DNA of 39,477 bases from Entamoeba histolytica HM-1:IMSS (Eukaryota; Evosea; Mastigamoebida; Endamoebidae), in assembly GCF_000208925.1 (NCBI RefSeq), contig NW_001915012.1, positions 1-39,477 of the forward strand, given 5' to 3'. How positions within the stretch are numbered: position 1 is the stretch's first letter; every line of letters starts with the position of its first letter. Below the pieces are notes generated by a model, which was not told the origin of the DNA, made no database searches, and saw only the letters and a program-made list of their open reading frames with translations. The position numbers and the translations under genes are program-made. Positions 1 to 9,819 of the stretch are shown here, in pieces.

Positions 1-2392
1 AGTTCATCATTCATCAAAACTTCATTTATTTCACATAAATGATATTTTCATCATATTTTATAGTTTCTGATTTTCATTTTATTATTTTTGAATAATTATA
101 ACAATATTCAATTATATGAATTTAAATAATACTTCATTCATCATTTCTAATTCTTCCATTTTATTGTTTATTAATCTTATTTCATTCATCTTTATTTCTA
201 TTGTTTCATGTTATTATAAATATAATACTTTTCCATTTAATACAACAATGTTGAAATATTATTTTCTTTTCAATATTTCAAATACTATTCTATAATTTAT
301 TTAATTCTATTGAAAATATGAAATTATTGTTTGAATTGATACATTAACATCATTCTCTCTTTTATTTCTTCTGTTTTTTATTCATTGAAATTTATTCAAT
401 TATAATTCAATTATTTCTATCATCTTTTCATTTATGTATTATTGTTTCTTGTGTTGATTATTTTGTATTATCATTTATATTAATTATATTCTTCTTCAAA
501 ATAAAATTACCATTCAACTTTTACAATCACTTATTCTTCAAATCATTGTTATTTTGAATTGTATAATATTTTCACTATTCATTTATTGTTTTTATTTATC
601 AAACGGTTAAATAATACCTTCCAATGAAATATTATAAAACAACATTTCATTTAACTACTGTTAAAAATAAATAAATTTATTGAATTATCCACTTTCATTC
701 ATCTAAATTCATTCTATATGAATGTCTATTTGATAAATTACATAAAATATACTCAACTAATTAATTCATTATTCAATTCACGTTTATTTGATTGTAAACT
801 AAATATTGTTTTTATTACTTCTCTTTGTTTATTTTAGTTCTATTTATTTGTTTTTAAATCTGTATTAATTGAATTAAATATTACATTATATTTGAATATA
901 TATGTATATTTCTTCTTTTATTCATTTTCTATTTGTTATTCATGAAATATTGTTATTTCTATTATTTATTACAACTTTACATTTTGTTTTTTATATTATT
1001 TGTTTTATTATTATTTTATATTTTGTTTGTTTCTAAACATCTTTTCATCTAATTTATTTCTATTTATTCTATATTTTATTATTTATTTCTTATTGCTCTC
1101 ATTTCATATTTGGAAATATTATTGTGTTGTAATTTGATTGAATTAAAATTTATTTCATTTAATTATTATCATTTTATACATATTTGTTATAAAATGTAAG
1201 AAATGCAATTTCATGTATTATTGTATATTATTTATATATTTTATTATTCTTTCATTTTTCTATCATTATTTTGATATTATTCTTTATTTTATTCATTTAT
1301 ATAAATTATTGATATTCATTATTTGTGATTGTTATTCTTCTTTATTCTTATAGTATTGTTATTTTCTATCATTTCTTCTGTTTATTCATTTATCATCTTT
1401 TCTATTTTATTTTTTCTTTTTCAAATATTATATTGAATTATAATTTTATTCTGTAATTCATGTATTTTATTTTGTCATTTTCTATTCTTTATTCTTTCTT
1501 CTTTTTGTATTTGATACATTGTAATTAATGTATTGAATTAAATGAATAATTCTTATTGACATTAATTTATTTCATATTTATTGTTTAAATATAATTGTTG
1601 TGAATTTTATTATATCTTTGTAATTTCATTTTCAATTGTGAATTTTCTTTCATTTTATCTTCATAATTATTTCTTTATTGTATATTATATTCTCCATTTT
1701 CTTATTCTTTTATATTTCTCTTGTCTTTATATTCGTTATTCTATATTTATTTTATCTATTCATATGTCTTATGACTACTGTTTATTATTATAATATTCAT
1801 AACACATATAATTTTGATTAATTTAGGATTTTTCATTCACTGAAAGAATATCATGTTTATCTTCAAAGTAACAAAATAAAAATAATCAAACACTAATCTG
1901 AATTTGAATTAATAAATTCAATGTACTATCTCCTTAGTATTCTAACAATTTAACAATTAATTATAACATGATATTTATAAGGAATTGATATGATATAAAA
2001 ATGAAATAATCAATTATTCTATTTTTAATTGTCTTATTTTTATAATAACAAAAATAAAAAACAAATTTATTAGAAGAAAAAATGATGAATCAAAAAAACA
2101 ATACTTTCTATTTAAGCAAATAAAGTATGTTTGTATTATGTTATGATTATTTGTACATCATAACACTGGTTTATTTTTTCTTTAAATCTCCTCATTATTC
2201 TCCATTGATTTATTTTGTCTTTATTGTTTTATTAACTCATATTCTATGTGTTATTAAATTCCATTTTGATTTTATTCGTTTTCTTAGTACATTTCTTAAT
2301 TATGTTATTGAACATATCTCACTTTAACTTCAAATGATTCTCTTCATCTTGTTGTCTATTCTCTTCTGTACAAAACAATCAATATCCCTTTG
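1..2392. other. gene-free AT-rich flank
   Basis: No convincing gene is seen on either strand. The first 1.8 kb is strongly T/C-biased on the plus strand, with many TTCATT and TATT words. The open frames of 60-70 codons here (about 1581-1793 and 2127-2327) are made almost entirely of F, Y, I, L and S, as expected from T-rich DNA, and have no family features. I see no tRNA cloverleaf, no SINE-like 26-bp repeats and no LINE motifs. It most likely is an intergenic or heterochromatin-like spacer. Confidence 0.6.
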
Positions 2393-3106
2393 TTAACTAT
2401 CACTCAATAATGATAAAATGTATCTAATAAGACTTTCTCTTCTTAATTCAAAATCGTCATACCTTAATTGACTTAACAAATGAGAACAACATTGTTCATC
2501 AAACTCAAAATGAAATCCCGTGATGAGAATTTTGCCTTTTCCATATCTTCTAGTATATCCACATGGTTTGCCATCTTCATACAACGCAAAATAAGTACCT
2601 TCTACTTTACTGTTATTATCATCAAAATAACATCCTCCATTATAATAAACATACGCATAACTATTATTGTACTTTATCTTTACTATATGTGCACCTGACT
2701 CACTATTTGGTTGATATCCATCATACACTGGACCAATTGCATTTCCTTCGTAAAATTTTAAGTAACGTTCTCCTTCAATGGGTAATTGTGAATTTGCATT
2801 GAACTTAATGTATGATGACGAAAAATATGCTCCAGCACATATCCCTAAAAACTTTCCGCCATTGAGAACAAACGACTTAATTAATTCAATTCCATCCATC
2901 TGAAGCTTGTCAAGATATGGCAAATCCTCACCTCCAGGAATGACCAACAAATCAGTACTTTCAACCCATTGACTCGTCTTAATTTCTGAAGAAGAAATTA
3001 CAAAAACATTAGCACAAGGGAAAAAATGATGAAATAAATGAATTGTGTTATAAACACAAAGAGTAGATGTTCCAATGTCATTATACACTCTGATAGTAGT
3101 GATCAT
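2393..3106 (-). CDS. BPL_N / glutamine amidotransferase-like protein, copy 1
   Basis: A 237-residue protein of the class I glutamine-amidotransferase-like fold. It resembles the N-terminal domain found in fungal biotin-protein ligase (BPL_N), here as a stand-alone protein without a ligase domain. Visible landmarks are the early PGG turn near residue 57, the nucleophile elbow GICAGAYF with Cys90, the conserved block AIGPVYDGY followed by SESGA, the YYNGGCYF strand, and HFEFD with His199 and Glu201. Cys-His-Glu fit the fold's triad, so hydrolase or amidase activity is possible, but the substrate is unknown. I place the start at the ATG at 3106; the codon just before it is TTG. The paralogue at 3150-3869 is only about 40 bp upstream on the same strand, so the pair looks like a tandem duplication. 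The family assignment is fairly sure and the biochemical role is not. Confidence 0.8.
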   Translation of the reverse strand: MITTIRVYNDIGTSTLCVYNTIHLFHHFFPCANVFVISSSEIKTSQWVESTDLLVIPGGEDLPYLDKLQMDGIELIKSFVLNGGKFLGICAGAYFSSSYIKFNANSQLPIEGERYLKFYEGNAIGPVYDGYQPNSESGAHIVKIKYNNSYAYVYYNGGCYFDDNNSKVEGTYFALYEDGKPCGYTRRYGKGKILITGFHFEFDEQCCSHLLSQLRYDDFELRRESLIRYILSLLSDS

Positions 3107-3149
3107 CAAATGAAATAATAAAAATGAAGATGATTAAACAATGATGGAA

Positions 3150-3869
3150 TTAAAAATATGAAAAAATATATTTCAAAAAGAGTTTTCTCTTTATTTCAAA
3201 TTCACTTTTCTGACTTTCTTTAAGCATTTTACCACACCATTCTATGTCTAATTCAAAATGAGGACCAGAAAGAATAACTTTTCCTTTACCAATAATGTCA
3301 AAGAATAATGCATTCATTCCATTTTGATATTTTGCAAGAAAATGACTCTCTTTGTATTGATTTAAATTGTCAACAAATGAACATCCTCCATTATAATAAA
3401 GTTCGACTTTTTCATTGTTTTGATAATAAATAGGAATTATGACAGCTCCTCGTTCAGAATATTCTTCAAATCCTTGATACATTGGTCCATGAGCAATCCC
3501 ATTGAAGAGTTTTAATGTTCTTTCTTCACATAGTGTTAATTCATTTGCAACATCTTTATTAAATTCAATAAATGATGATGCAAAATATGCTCCTGCACAA
3601 ATTCCAAGATACTTTCCACCATCATTAATAAATTCTTTTAATACTTCAACTCCTTTGCCATTGAGTTTTTTGTGAAATGGACGATCAGCACCACCTGGCA
3701 TAACAAACAAATCAGTTTCATAAATCCATTTACCTTCAATTAACTCATTAGAATATATTTTTCTTATTTGAGCTTCTTGGTAATGAGAATGAAGCATTTT
3801 TATTGAGTAATAAACACAAACATCAATAGTCCCTTCATCAGCATAAATAACTATTGATTTTATTGTCAT
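3150..3869 (-). CDS. BPL_N / glutamine amidotransferase-like protein, copy 2
   Basis: A 239-residue paralogue of the neighbouring gene at 2393-3106, with the same order of motifs: PGG near residue 59, GICAGAYFASS with Cys91, the block GPMYQGF followed by SERGA, YYNGGCSF near 158-165, and PHFELD with His204 and Glu206. The two copies differ through most of the sequence outside these motifs, so the duplication is not recent. No signal peptide or transmembrane segment is evident, so it is probably cytosolic. It sits head-to-tail with copy 1 and downstream of an SGNH hydrolase on the same strand, though eukaryotic neighbours need not be co-functional. It is an enzyme of unknown substrate. The presence of the triad argues against a purely structural role. 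Confidence 0.8.
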   Translation of the reverse strand: MTIKSIVIYADEGTIDVCVYYSIKMLHSHYQEAQIRKIYSNELIEGKWIYETDLFVMPGGADRPFHKKLNGKGVEVLKEFINDGGKYLGICAGAYFASSFIEFNKDVANELTLCEERTLKLFNGIAHGPMYQGFEEYSERGAVIIPIYYQNNEKVELYYNGGCSFVDNLNQYKESHFLAKYQNGMNALFFDIIGKGKVILSGPHFELDIEWCGKMLKESQKSEFEIKRKLFLKYIFSYF

Positions 3870-3957
3870 AAAAAGTCTTACTTCTTCTTCAATTAATCTA
3901 AGTTCTTTTATGTTGTGTTTTATTCCTGTTTGACTTTATAAATCTGCGAAAAATAAT

Positions 3958-4602
3958 TCAATTTAAAACATCATGAAGAATTGAAAGTAATTTTTCTGCA
4001 ATTTTGTGATGTGAATCAGATGTGAAATGAACACCATCTGCTCCAACACTCATTCCATCTAAATCAACAAATCCATCTATTATTTCTTGCTTTTTCCACA
4101 TTTCAACAACAACTTTTAATTGATGAACAAAATTCAATGATTCTGCAATCACTGGATTTACTGTGGATTTCCAACTATCAAATGTACAGTATTGAAGTGG
4201 TGGTGGAATTAAAATAATTATTTTTGTTTGTTTTTGTACTTTTTCGATGTATTGTTGCAATGCATCAATAACTTGTTGTGAAGTTGCTTTTGAAAGAATG
4301 TCATTAATACATAATGCAAGGATTAATACTTTGTTTGTTGAAAATGGATTGGAGGTAATCTTTAATAAGAATTGATCATAGTCTTTTAATCCATTAGTAA
4401 TGCCAAATGGGATGTTTTCATATTTCAATGAACGAGCAGGTTTTCCATCAACAATACAATTGACTTTTGTAAATTCTTTTTTTAATTGTTCAATGACAAT
4501 GTTAGAAAATCGGTCTTTGGAAGAATAACGTTTATAAGTCACAGCTTCAATTCCATAAAGATTTGAATCGCCATAAAAGAATATTGAAACTTCATTATTC
4601 AT
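3958..4602 (-). CDS. SGNH/GDSL-type hydrolase
   Basis: A 214-residue protein with the SGNH hydrolase block pattern. Block I is FFYGDSNLYG with nucleophile Ser13; a central block CINDI has Asn100 in the position of the G-x-N-D motif; and the C-terminal DGVHF block supplies Asp189 and His192. These support an esterase, lipase or acetyl-hydrolase of the GDSL-like clan. The substrate cannot be told from sequence. No N-terminal signal peptide is seen because the catalytic strand starts at residue 6, so it is likely cytosolic. The annotated start is the ATG at 4602; a TTG precedes it at 4605. It lies on the same strand just upstream of the two BPL_N-like genes. Confidence 0.8.
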   Translation of the reverse strand: MNNEVSIFFYGDSNLYGIEAVTYKRYSSKDRFSNIVIEQLKKEFTKVNCIVDGKPARSLKYENIPFGITNGLKDYDQFLLKITSNPFSTNKVLILALCINDILSKATSQQVIDALQQYIEKVQKQTKIIILIPPPLQYCTFDSWKSTVNPVIAESLNFVHQLKVVVEMWKKQEIIDGFVDLDGMSVGADGVHFTSDSHHKIAEKLLSILHDVLN

Positions 4603-4653
4603 CAATTAATTATTTTTATTAGTTTTAAAACTAATGTAAAAATAACAAATTTT

Positions 4654-6399
4654 TTATTTCTGACAATAACAAAAATTTACTTGAGGAAGTGATAAATACC
4701 ATTCAATGTTAATAAACTCACTTTCTTTTGATCTTTTGCAATAGAAATTCTTTATAAATTCTTTTTGAATCATTTCTTCATTAATTTTACTTTCATTAAG
4801 AATCAAAATATAAACTATACTTGTATTGGTTATTTCAAACTCAGAATAATGAAGATAAAGGGAATCAAGACAAGATGGTAATTCTACATTATGAGTATTA
4901 CAATTTTCAATGTGAAGTTGCTGAACATTAATACAATTTATTTCACTAAATGATATATGATTTTGTGACAAACCAAAACATGATACAGTTAAAGAAGTCA
5001 AAGAAGAAGGAAGTAAAGTTGAATATGAAATTAATCCCAATGTTTTTAAACTACAAAGATATGAATAATATTGGATATTATGTTGTTTAAAGAATCATTT
5101 AATACTAATTGTGTAATTAATAATTTCATTGGTAAAGAATTAGAATGACATTGTAAAAATTCTAATGAAGTAGGATAAAATGATTCAACATCAACACTTT
5201 TAATGATTTTGTTTAAGTACAACACTTTTAATTGTGTTAATAAACAAAGACTACCACAAGTATTACATGACAATGACAAATATCTTAACATTCGATATAA
5301 CATAATTGGAAATGATTTGTTTGAACACAAAGAAAGTCGAATTAATTGAGAACAATGAGAAATTTGAATAAAATCAGTAATTGTTAAAGCTGTTAAATTA
5401 TTAGGAAGAGATAAATGTTGAATATATTTTCATTGAAGATGTAATTCTTTAAGAGAAGATATTTCATAGAAATATTTTGAATCTAAATGTGTTAAAGGAG
5501 TTGGTGGATTGAAACAAATTGAAGATGTTGTTGATTTGATTGATTTTATGAATGTGAATGAACTAAAATCCATTTCAATTTTCTTGTTGATAAATCCATT
5601 TATTTTTATATGTTCAGAATAATACTGAAGTATTGTATCATTATTAAATCCTTTTTCTGTTATTTCAAATCCATCAACTAATCGTTTATTGTGAATAATA
5701 CCATCATTAGAAATAGCATAATAACATTCTTTGTAACAAAATGTAATTCTTTTAAGGAGTTTCTTATTTTTAATGACTGATTCTGATATTTCTTGTTTAT
5801 CAAATTCAATAATTACTTTTCTAATATTGAATTGATCAATGTGATTAATAAAGTTGATATCAACAAATCCTTCCATCATAACATAGACTCTTTCAAAACG
5901 ATGATATTTATTTCTAATAAAATCATTAACTCTTATGTGTTTCTTAATATTAAGTGATAGACTTGTTAAAGAAGTAAATTCTGAAAGATCAAAAGAGTAT
6001 TTAGGATTTTTTAATGTTAATGAAGCGATTCTTACTTTCTAATAATCATTTCTTAATATTGTAGATTTTGGATTAATAACAGAAGTCGAATCAATTTAAT
6101 TTGTGAAGGAATTAATGGAAGAAATTGAATAGTTTGTTCTGTAAATCACACTGTTTCAAGATGAGGGAATAATTTCATTTCTTTTATAAACGATTTTTGG
6201 AGTTGAAAATTACATTCTTTAATATGAAAATATTCATTAACTTTCTCAACAGAATATGATGGATTGATATGTAACATTTGAAGTGAGTCTTTACATTTTT
6301 TATTTATTAATGTAAACAATTCACCTATTTTTATGCTATTAAAATATAATACAATATTTGACAGATAAATCTCTTCAAGTTGTATCTTTTTTTAATCAT
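4654..6399 (-). pseudogene. decayed leucine-rich-repeat protein gene
   Basis: Protein-like sequence of the LRR family found intact at 14783-16624 can be followed over 1.7 kb in several frames. Near 6399-6300 an N-terminal helix motif is seen (LEEIYLSNIV then FTLINKKCKDSL), matching the position of the intact gene's FTLVNKKCKSAV. Lesions I can place are a frameshift at a 7-T run on the plus strand (6387-6393), an in-frame TGA at 6149-6151, a frameshift between 6149 and 6041, a TAG at 6039-6041, a TGA at 5430-5432, and a frameshift near 5050. The longest surviving open pieces are 5430-5879, 5046-5330 and 4654-5040. Reading errors cannot explain so many lesions, so this is a true pseudogene. Its undamaged length would have been similar to the intact paralogue. 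Confidence 0.8.
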
Positions 6400-6513
6400 T
6401 GTAAATGATTGATTGAAGTTTAATTTGTTAATTCCTTTTTTTGAAAAGAAATATATTGTTGACTTTTCATTTATATGTAATAATTTTAATCTTCTTTTTC
6501 GTTTTGCTTATCT

Positions 6514-7347
6514 CTAATTCATGTGTGGGAGTAATCCTTCATCTCTTAACAACTTTCTTGAAATTAAATCAGCTAGTCGAATAGGCTCTGGGATTTTATG
6601 TAAACAACATTCTTTACAGATAATTACTGCTGTTGAAAGTGAAACTTTATTCCCACAACTAACAATGATTGGATTTATACTACCACCTCTACTTCTTATA
6701 ACCTCACATAACGCTTCTCCATTTGAAGTACTAACTGTAGTTGATTCACCTGGTTTGATTTGTGAAGTAATTATATTAATCTCCTTCTTTCCTATCCCAT
6801 CAACACATAATACAGTCTACATTCTTACAACTATTCTGTGGATAAAACACAAAAAATACAAACCTTTGCAACACCAATTGATGGTATATCACAATAAACT
6901 CCAACATGAGTTGCAGAACCAAATCTTCGAGGATGATAATATCCATTTCCATCAACAAGCACAACTTGTGGATATAACTCAGGGTACTTTTCTTTACAAT
7001 CGTTGAGTAGTTCATGATAAACTTCTACTTCTCTAAATCCAAGAAATCCTGAAATATAAGGAATTGTAATTATTTTACGATATGTTAATGTTAATAACTC
7101 TTTTCCAGAAGGATATTCACAAACAACTAAACAACCAATTGCAAAATTTGGATGATTTGTTGAAAATGAAATATCCAATCCCTAATTATTAATAATTTAT
7201 CATATCAATTAATAATGTTCTACTTATAAACAAACAAAATAAACAAACACCAACACGTGATAATGTATTTAATGTCCAATCATGTGAGTCTTCAAGTATT
7301 ACATCTTTAGAATGTAAAATTTGATATTTTTCCCATTGTTTTTCCAT
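6514..7347 (-). CDS. endonuclease V (three exons)
   Basis: Spliced model: exon 1 7347-7249, exon 2 7181-6864, exon 3 6816-6514, giving 239 residues, the usual size for the family. Both introns (67 and 47 bp) begin GTTTGT and end TAG. Endonuclease V nicks DNA or RNA near deoxyinosine or inosine, in repair or in inosine-RNA turnover. Motifs seen are GLDISF (Asp36), GFLGFRE (Glu84), LVDGNGYYHPRRFG (Asp110), IPSIGVAK (Lys139, at the exon 2/3 junction) and IPEPIRLADLISR (Asp222). These are the expected metal-binding acidic residues and the conserved lysine. Exon 3 was identified from frame continuity after the TAG at 6819-6817; two earlier AGs in the intron would break the frame. A GTATTTAAAC box lies just upstream. 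An open frame on the opposite strand over exon 3 is a shadow. Confidence 0.88.
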
Positions 7348-7364
7348 TACTTATTGTTTTTAAG

Positions 7365-7374
7365 TTTAAATACA
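7365..7374 (-). promoter_or_regulatory. TATA-like element of the endonuclease V gene
   Basis: GTATTTAAAC on the minus strand matches the Entamoeba TATA consensus GTATTTAAA(G/C). It lies 17 bp upstream of the proposed ATG at 7347, so it also supports that start. The position is close to the ATG, in keeping with the very short 5' leaders known in Entamoeba. Confidence 0.55.
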
Positions 7375-7403
7375 CAAAAAATAAAATAACGAGAAAATAA
7401 AAG

Positions 7404-8406
7404 TCAATTTGTTGTGTTTTTGACTATCCATGGATGAACTAAACACTCAGCAAAACTCATTCTTTTAGAAGGATCATATTGAATTAGTTTGTTAATAAAA
7501 TCTTTGCAATCATTTGTGAGATAGCTTGGAAAAGAATATTTAACATTTCTGACCTTTTTCATAACCTCTTCACGACTGTTAGATTGAAATGGAGGTTCAC
7601 CAGTACATAGTTCAAATGTTAAAACTCCTAAACACCATTGGTCAATCGATCCATCATAATATTTTTCTAATACAATTTCAGGACATAAATAATCTAATGT
7701 ACCACAATAAGTATTTCTTTTAGTATTAGTATGAACAGACCATCCAAAGTCAGCTAATTTGACTTGATCATTGTGATCTATCATGATGTTTTCTGGTTTT
7801 AAATCACAACAAATACAATTCATCTCTTGACAATACTTTAAAGCTTCAGTTGTTGCTTTTATGTATCGAGCAGCTCTTCTTTCATCAAAACGACCAGCTT
7901 GTTGTAATAACCCATATAATTCACCTTTCTTACAATATTCAAGAACAAGGAACCACCTGTCTTTATCTTCAAAAAGTCCGAATAATTTGAGAATATTAGG
8001 ATGATTAAGATGAGATTGTAACTCAATCTCTCTTTTCATTTGAATCTCCATCCGGTATTGTTGTAACTGTCTTTTAAATATAACTTTTAATGCACAAACA
8101 TAGTCACTAATGAATTAACTCCTCCTTATTTAATAAATGAATATCTAAAACAAACTATTTTTTGTATTTTACAAGATAAACATTTCCAAATTTTCCTTGA
8201 CCAAGTGGTTTTCCAACATCAAACATATCCAACGACAATTGGGTTGGCTTTTTTTCATCATCTTTTTTTGGTTTACTTTCAATTTCTTTTTTAAGAGGAG
8301 AATTTACTGATAATTGTTCAACCCTACGAGGAGCAGCCATAGGTTTTGTAGGTATGTATTGTTGAGATTTGGATGGGATAGCAGTTTTAGAGGAAAAACT
8401 GAACAT
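7404..8406 (-). CDS. Aurora-like serine/threonine kinase (two exons)
   Basis: Exon 1 is 8406-8156, exon 2 is 8106-7404, with a 49-bp GTTTGT...TAG intron; the protein is 317 residues. An N-terminal basic tail of about 60 residues precedes the kinase domain. Domain features: glycine loop GQGKFG (69-74), ALK lysine Lys91, a helix-C glutamate in KREIELQSHLNHPNIL, DFG at 203-205, and an activation loop with NTYCGTLDYL (Thr216), typical of the Aurora family. The short tail after the domain also fits. Oddities: the catalytic loop HRD is replaced by CCD (Cys183-Cys184-Asp185), although DLKPEN follows intact, and the usual PPE is CPE. The catalytic Asp, Lys and DFG remain, so activity is possible, but phospho-threonine control through the HRD arginine is lost. 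Aurora kinases act in mitosis; the role here is inferred. Confidence 0.85.
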
Positions 8407-8529
8407 ACTAAATGATGTTAAGAAATTTTTCTTTTATTTTATTTTTAGTTAATAATATAATAAAAAATTAAATTATAAGTAATTAAATAAGAATTAATTT
8501 TATTGTTCTTTTTTCATTAAAGACTGACT

Positions 8530-9650
8530 AATTCCATATATTTTCTTCTACTATCTCTACGGAGTATGTTTGATTGTGATAGAAGCAGTATTCAATGACA
8601 TTACATCATGTTTTTTATTACAAGGTTTTTAATTTCTTTCTCGATGTCAATGTCAATTTTTAATTCTTTAATTAATTTAATACTTTCTTTGTTTATTAAT
8701 CCATTTATTAAAATTACTACTGGAATTATTTTGACATCTTTTAACTTTTCTATTTTCATTAGAATATTCTTTAATTCTTTATACATATTTCTTTTCTTCA
8801 AATACACTCCATTAATATTGTGATCAGCCACAATAGTCATATCAAATAATAAACCAGTTTTATTCTTTTTATCTAATATATATATATATGTCTGGTATTT
8901 TGTGATATTGTCATTCACTTTTATGCATTATTTGTTTGTTCCATATCATTGTAATGTATTTACATTAGAATGTTGTTTCATATGAAGTTTTTTATATTGT
9001 TTATTTCCTGTATGTTTTCTTATTAATCAATATTATAATGCCAATATTGTCATGTTTTTCTATTTGTGATTTATTATGATAAATACAAGATAGTAGAATG
9101 TGTTGTACTGTTGCTATCTTGTCTTTACAAAGTGTTGAGTATTTTAATCTTTCATTTTTTATTATTTTTGTTTTTCTATACCTACAAAATATTGCTCCAT
9201 CTTGCATTTTAGTTAATTGGAGAAATGCATTTTTTTTAATATTGATTGACTTCCATGCTTTCACTGTAGTAGTTTTATCTACTCCTTTTGACTCAAACCA
9301 TCTTCTAAAATATCCACTAATTTGATGACACTTCCATTTTTTGATGTATTTATCATTATTTTTTATTTCTACTACTACTTCTTTTTCTTTTTTCTTTTCA
9401 ATAAATTCATTTATTATTTCTTCTATTTTTGTTTCATTTATTTTATGAATTATTGTTTTTAATTCTATTCAATATTCCATTCTTACTGTACCATCTATCT
9501 ATTATGTTATTTCCAATTTCACTTTCTCTTATACAGTAGTACATCACTGTTCTTACTAATTCAATAACATATTCGTCAATTATATTTATTAATCATTCAT
9601 TTCTTCTATAATGACATATAGACGGTTTGTAATCCAGAATTTAAAATTAT
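8530..9650 (-). mobile_element. degenerate 3' part of a non-LTR retrotransposon (R2/R4-type LINE)
   Basis: Fragments of a LINE C-terminal region read on the minus strand. From about 9430 to 9001 one frame is open and contains CKDKIATVQHILLSC, the zinc-knuckle-like CCHC stretch next to the restriction-like endonuclease, then a QIEKHDNIG stretch typical of these elements. After a frame change, 8918-8601 has TGLLFDMTIVADHN (endonuclease acidic region) and VKIIPVVILINGL, the conserved C-terminal strand. Further upstream, 9600-9480 gives a protein-like stretch ending in stops. Stops and frameshifts separate the pieces, and the first Cys of the CxxC is Ser, so the copy is dead. The reverse transcriptase domain is not present. 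Entamoeba LINEs of this clade are common; I cannot assign the subfamily without alignment. Confidence 0.7.
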
Positions 9651-9776
9651 ACTAATAAATAATAATACAATATTATAATAAATATAGTTTTATCAACAAC
9701 AAACTATGCATTTAAACAAGTATTGAAGAATAAATAATAAATTATTTTAAATAAATTGTGTCTTTTTGAAAGACCC

Positions 9777-9786
9777 TAGACGAACT
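9777..9786 (+). promoter_or_regulatory. GAAC-like promoter element of the prenyl synthase gene
   Basis: TAGACGAACT lies 33 bp upstream of the ATG at 9820. It contains GAACT, the core of the Entamoeba GAAC element (AATGAACT consensus). The identical ten bases recur before the LRR gene at 14783. Confidence 0.4.
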
Positions 9787-9819
9787 TAAATTTTTTGTTT
9801 AACCAAAATTTATTAGTCA

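Noticed and set aside
1581..2327. Short F/Y/I-rich open frames as possible membrane proteins
   Set aside because: They only reflect T-rich composition and have no motif, promoter or codon pattern of a gene.
6521..7006. 161-codon open frame on the plus strand
   Set aside because: It is the antisense shadow of endonuclease V exons 2 and 3, whose minus-strand frame carries the catalytic motifs.
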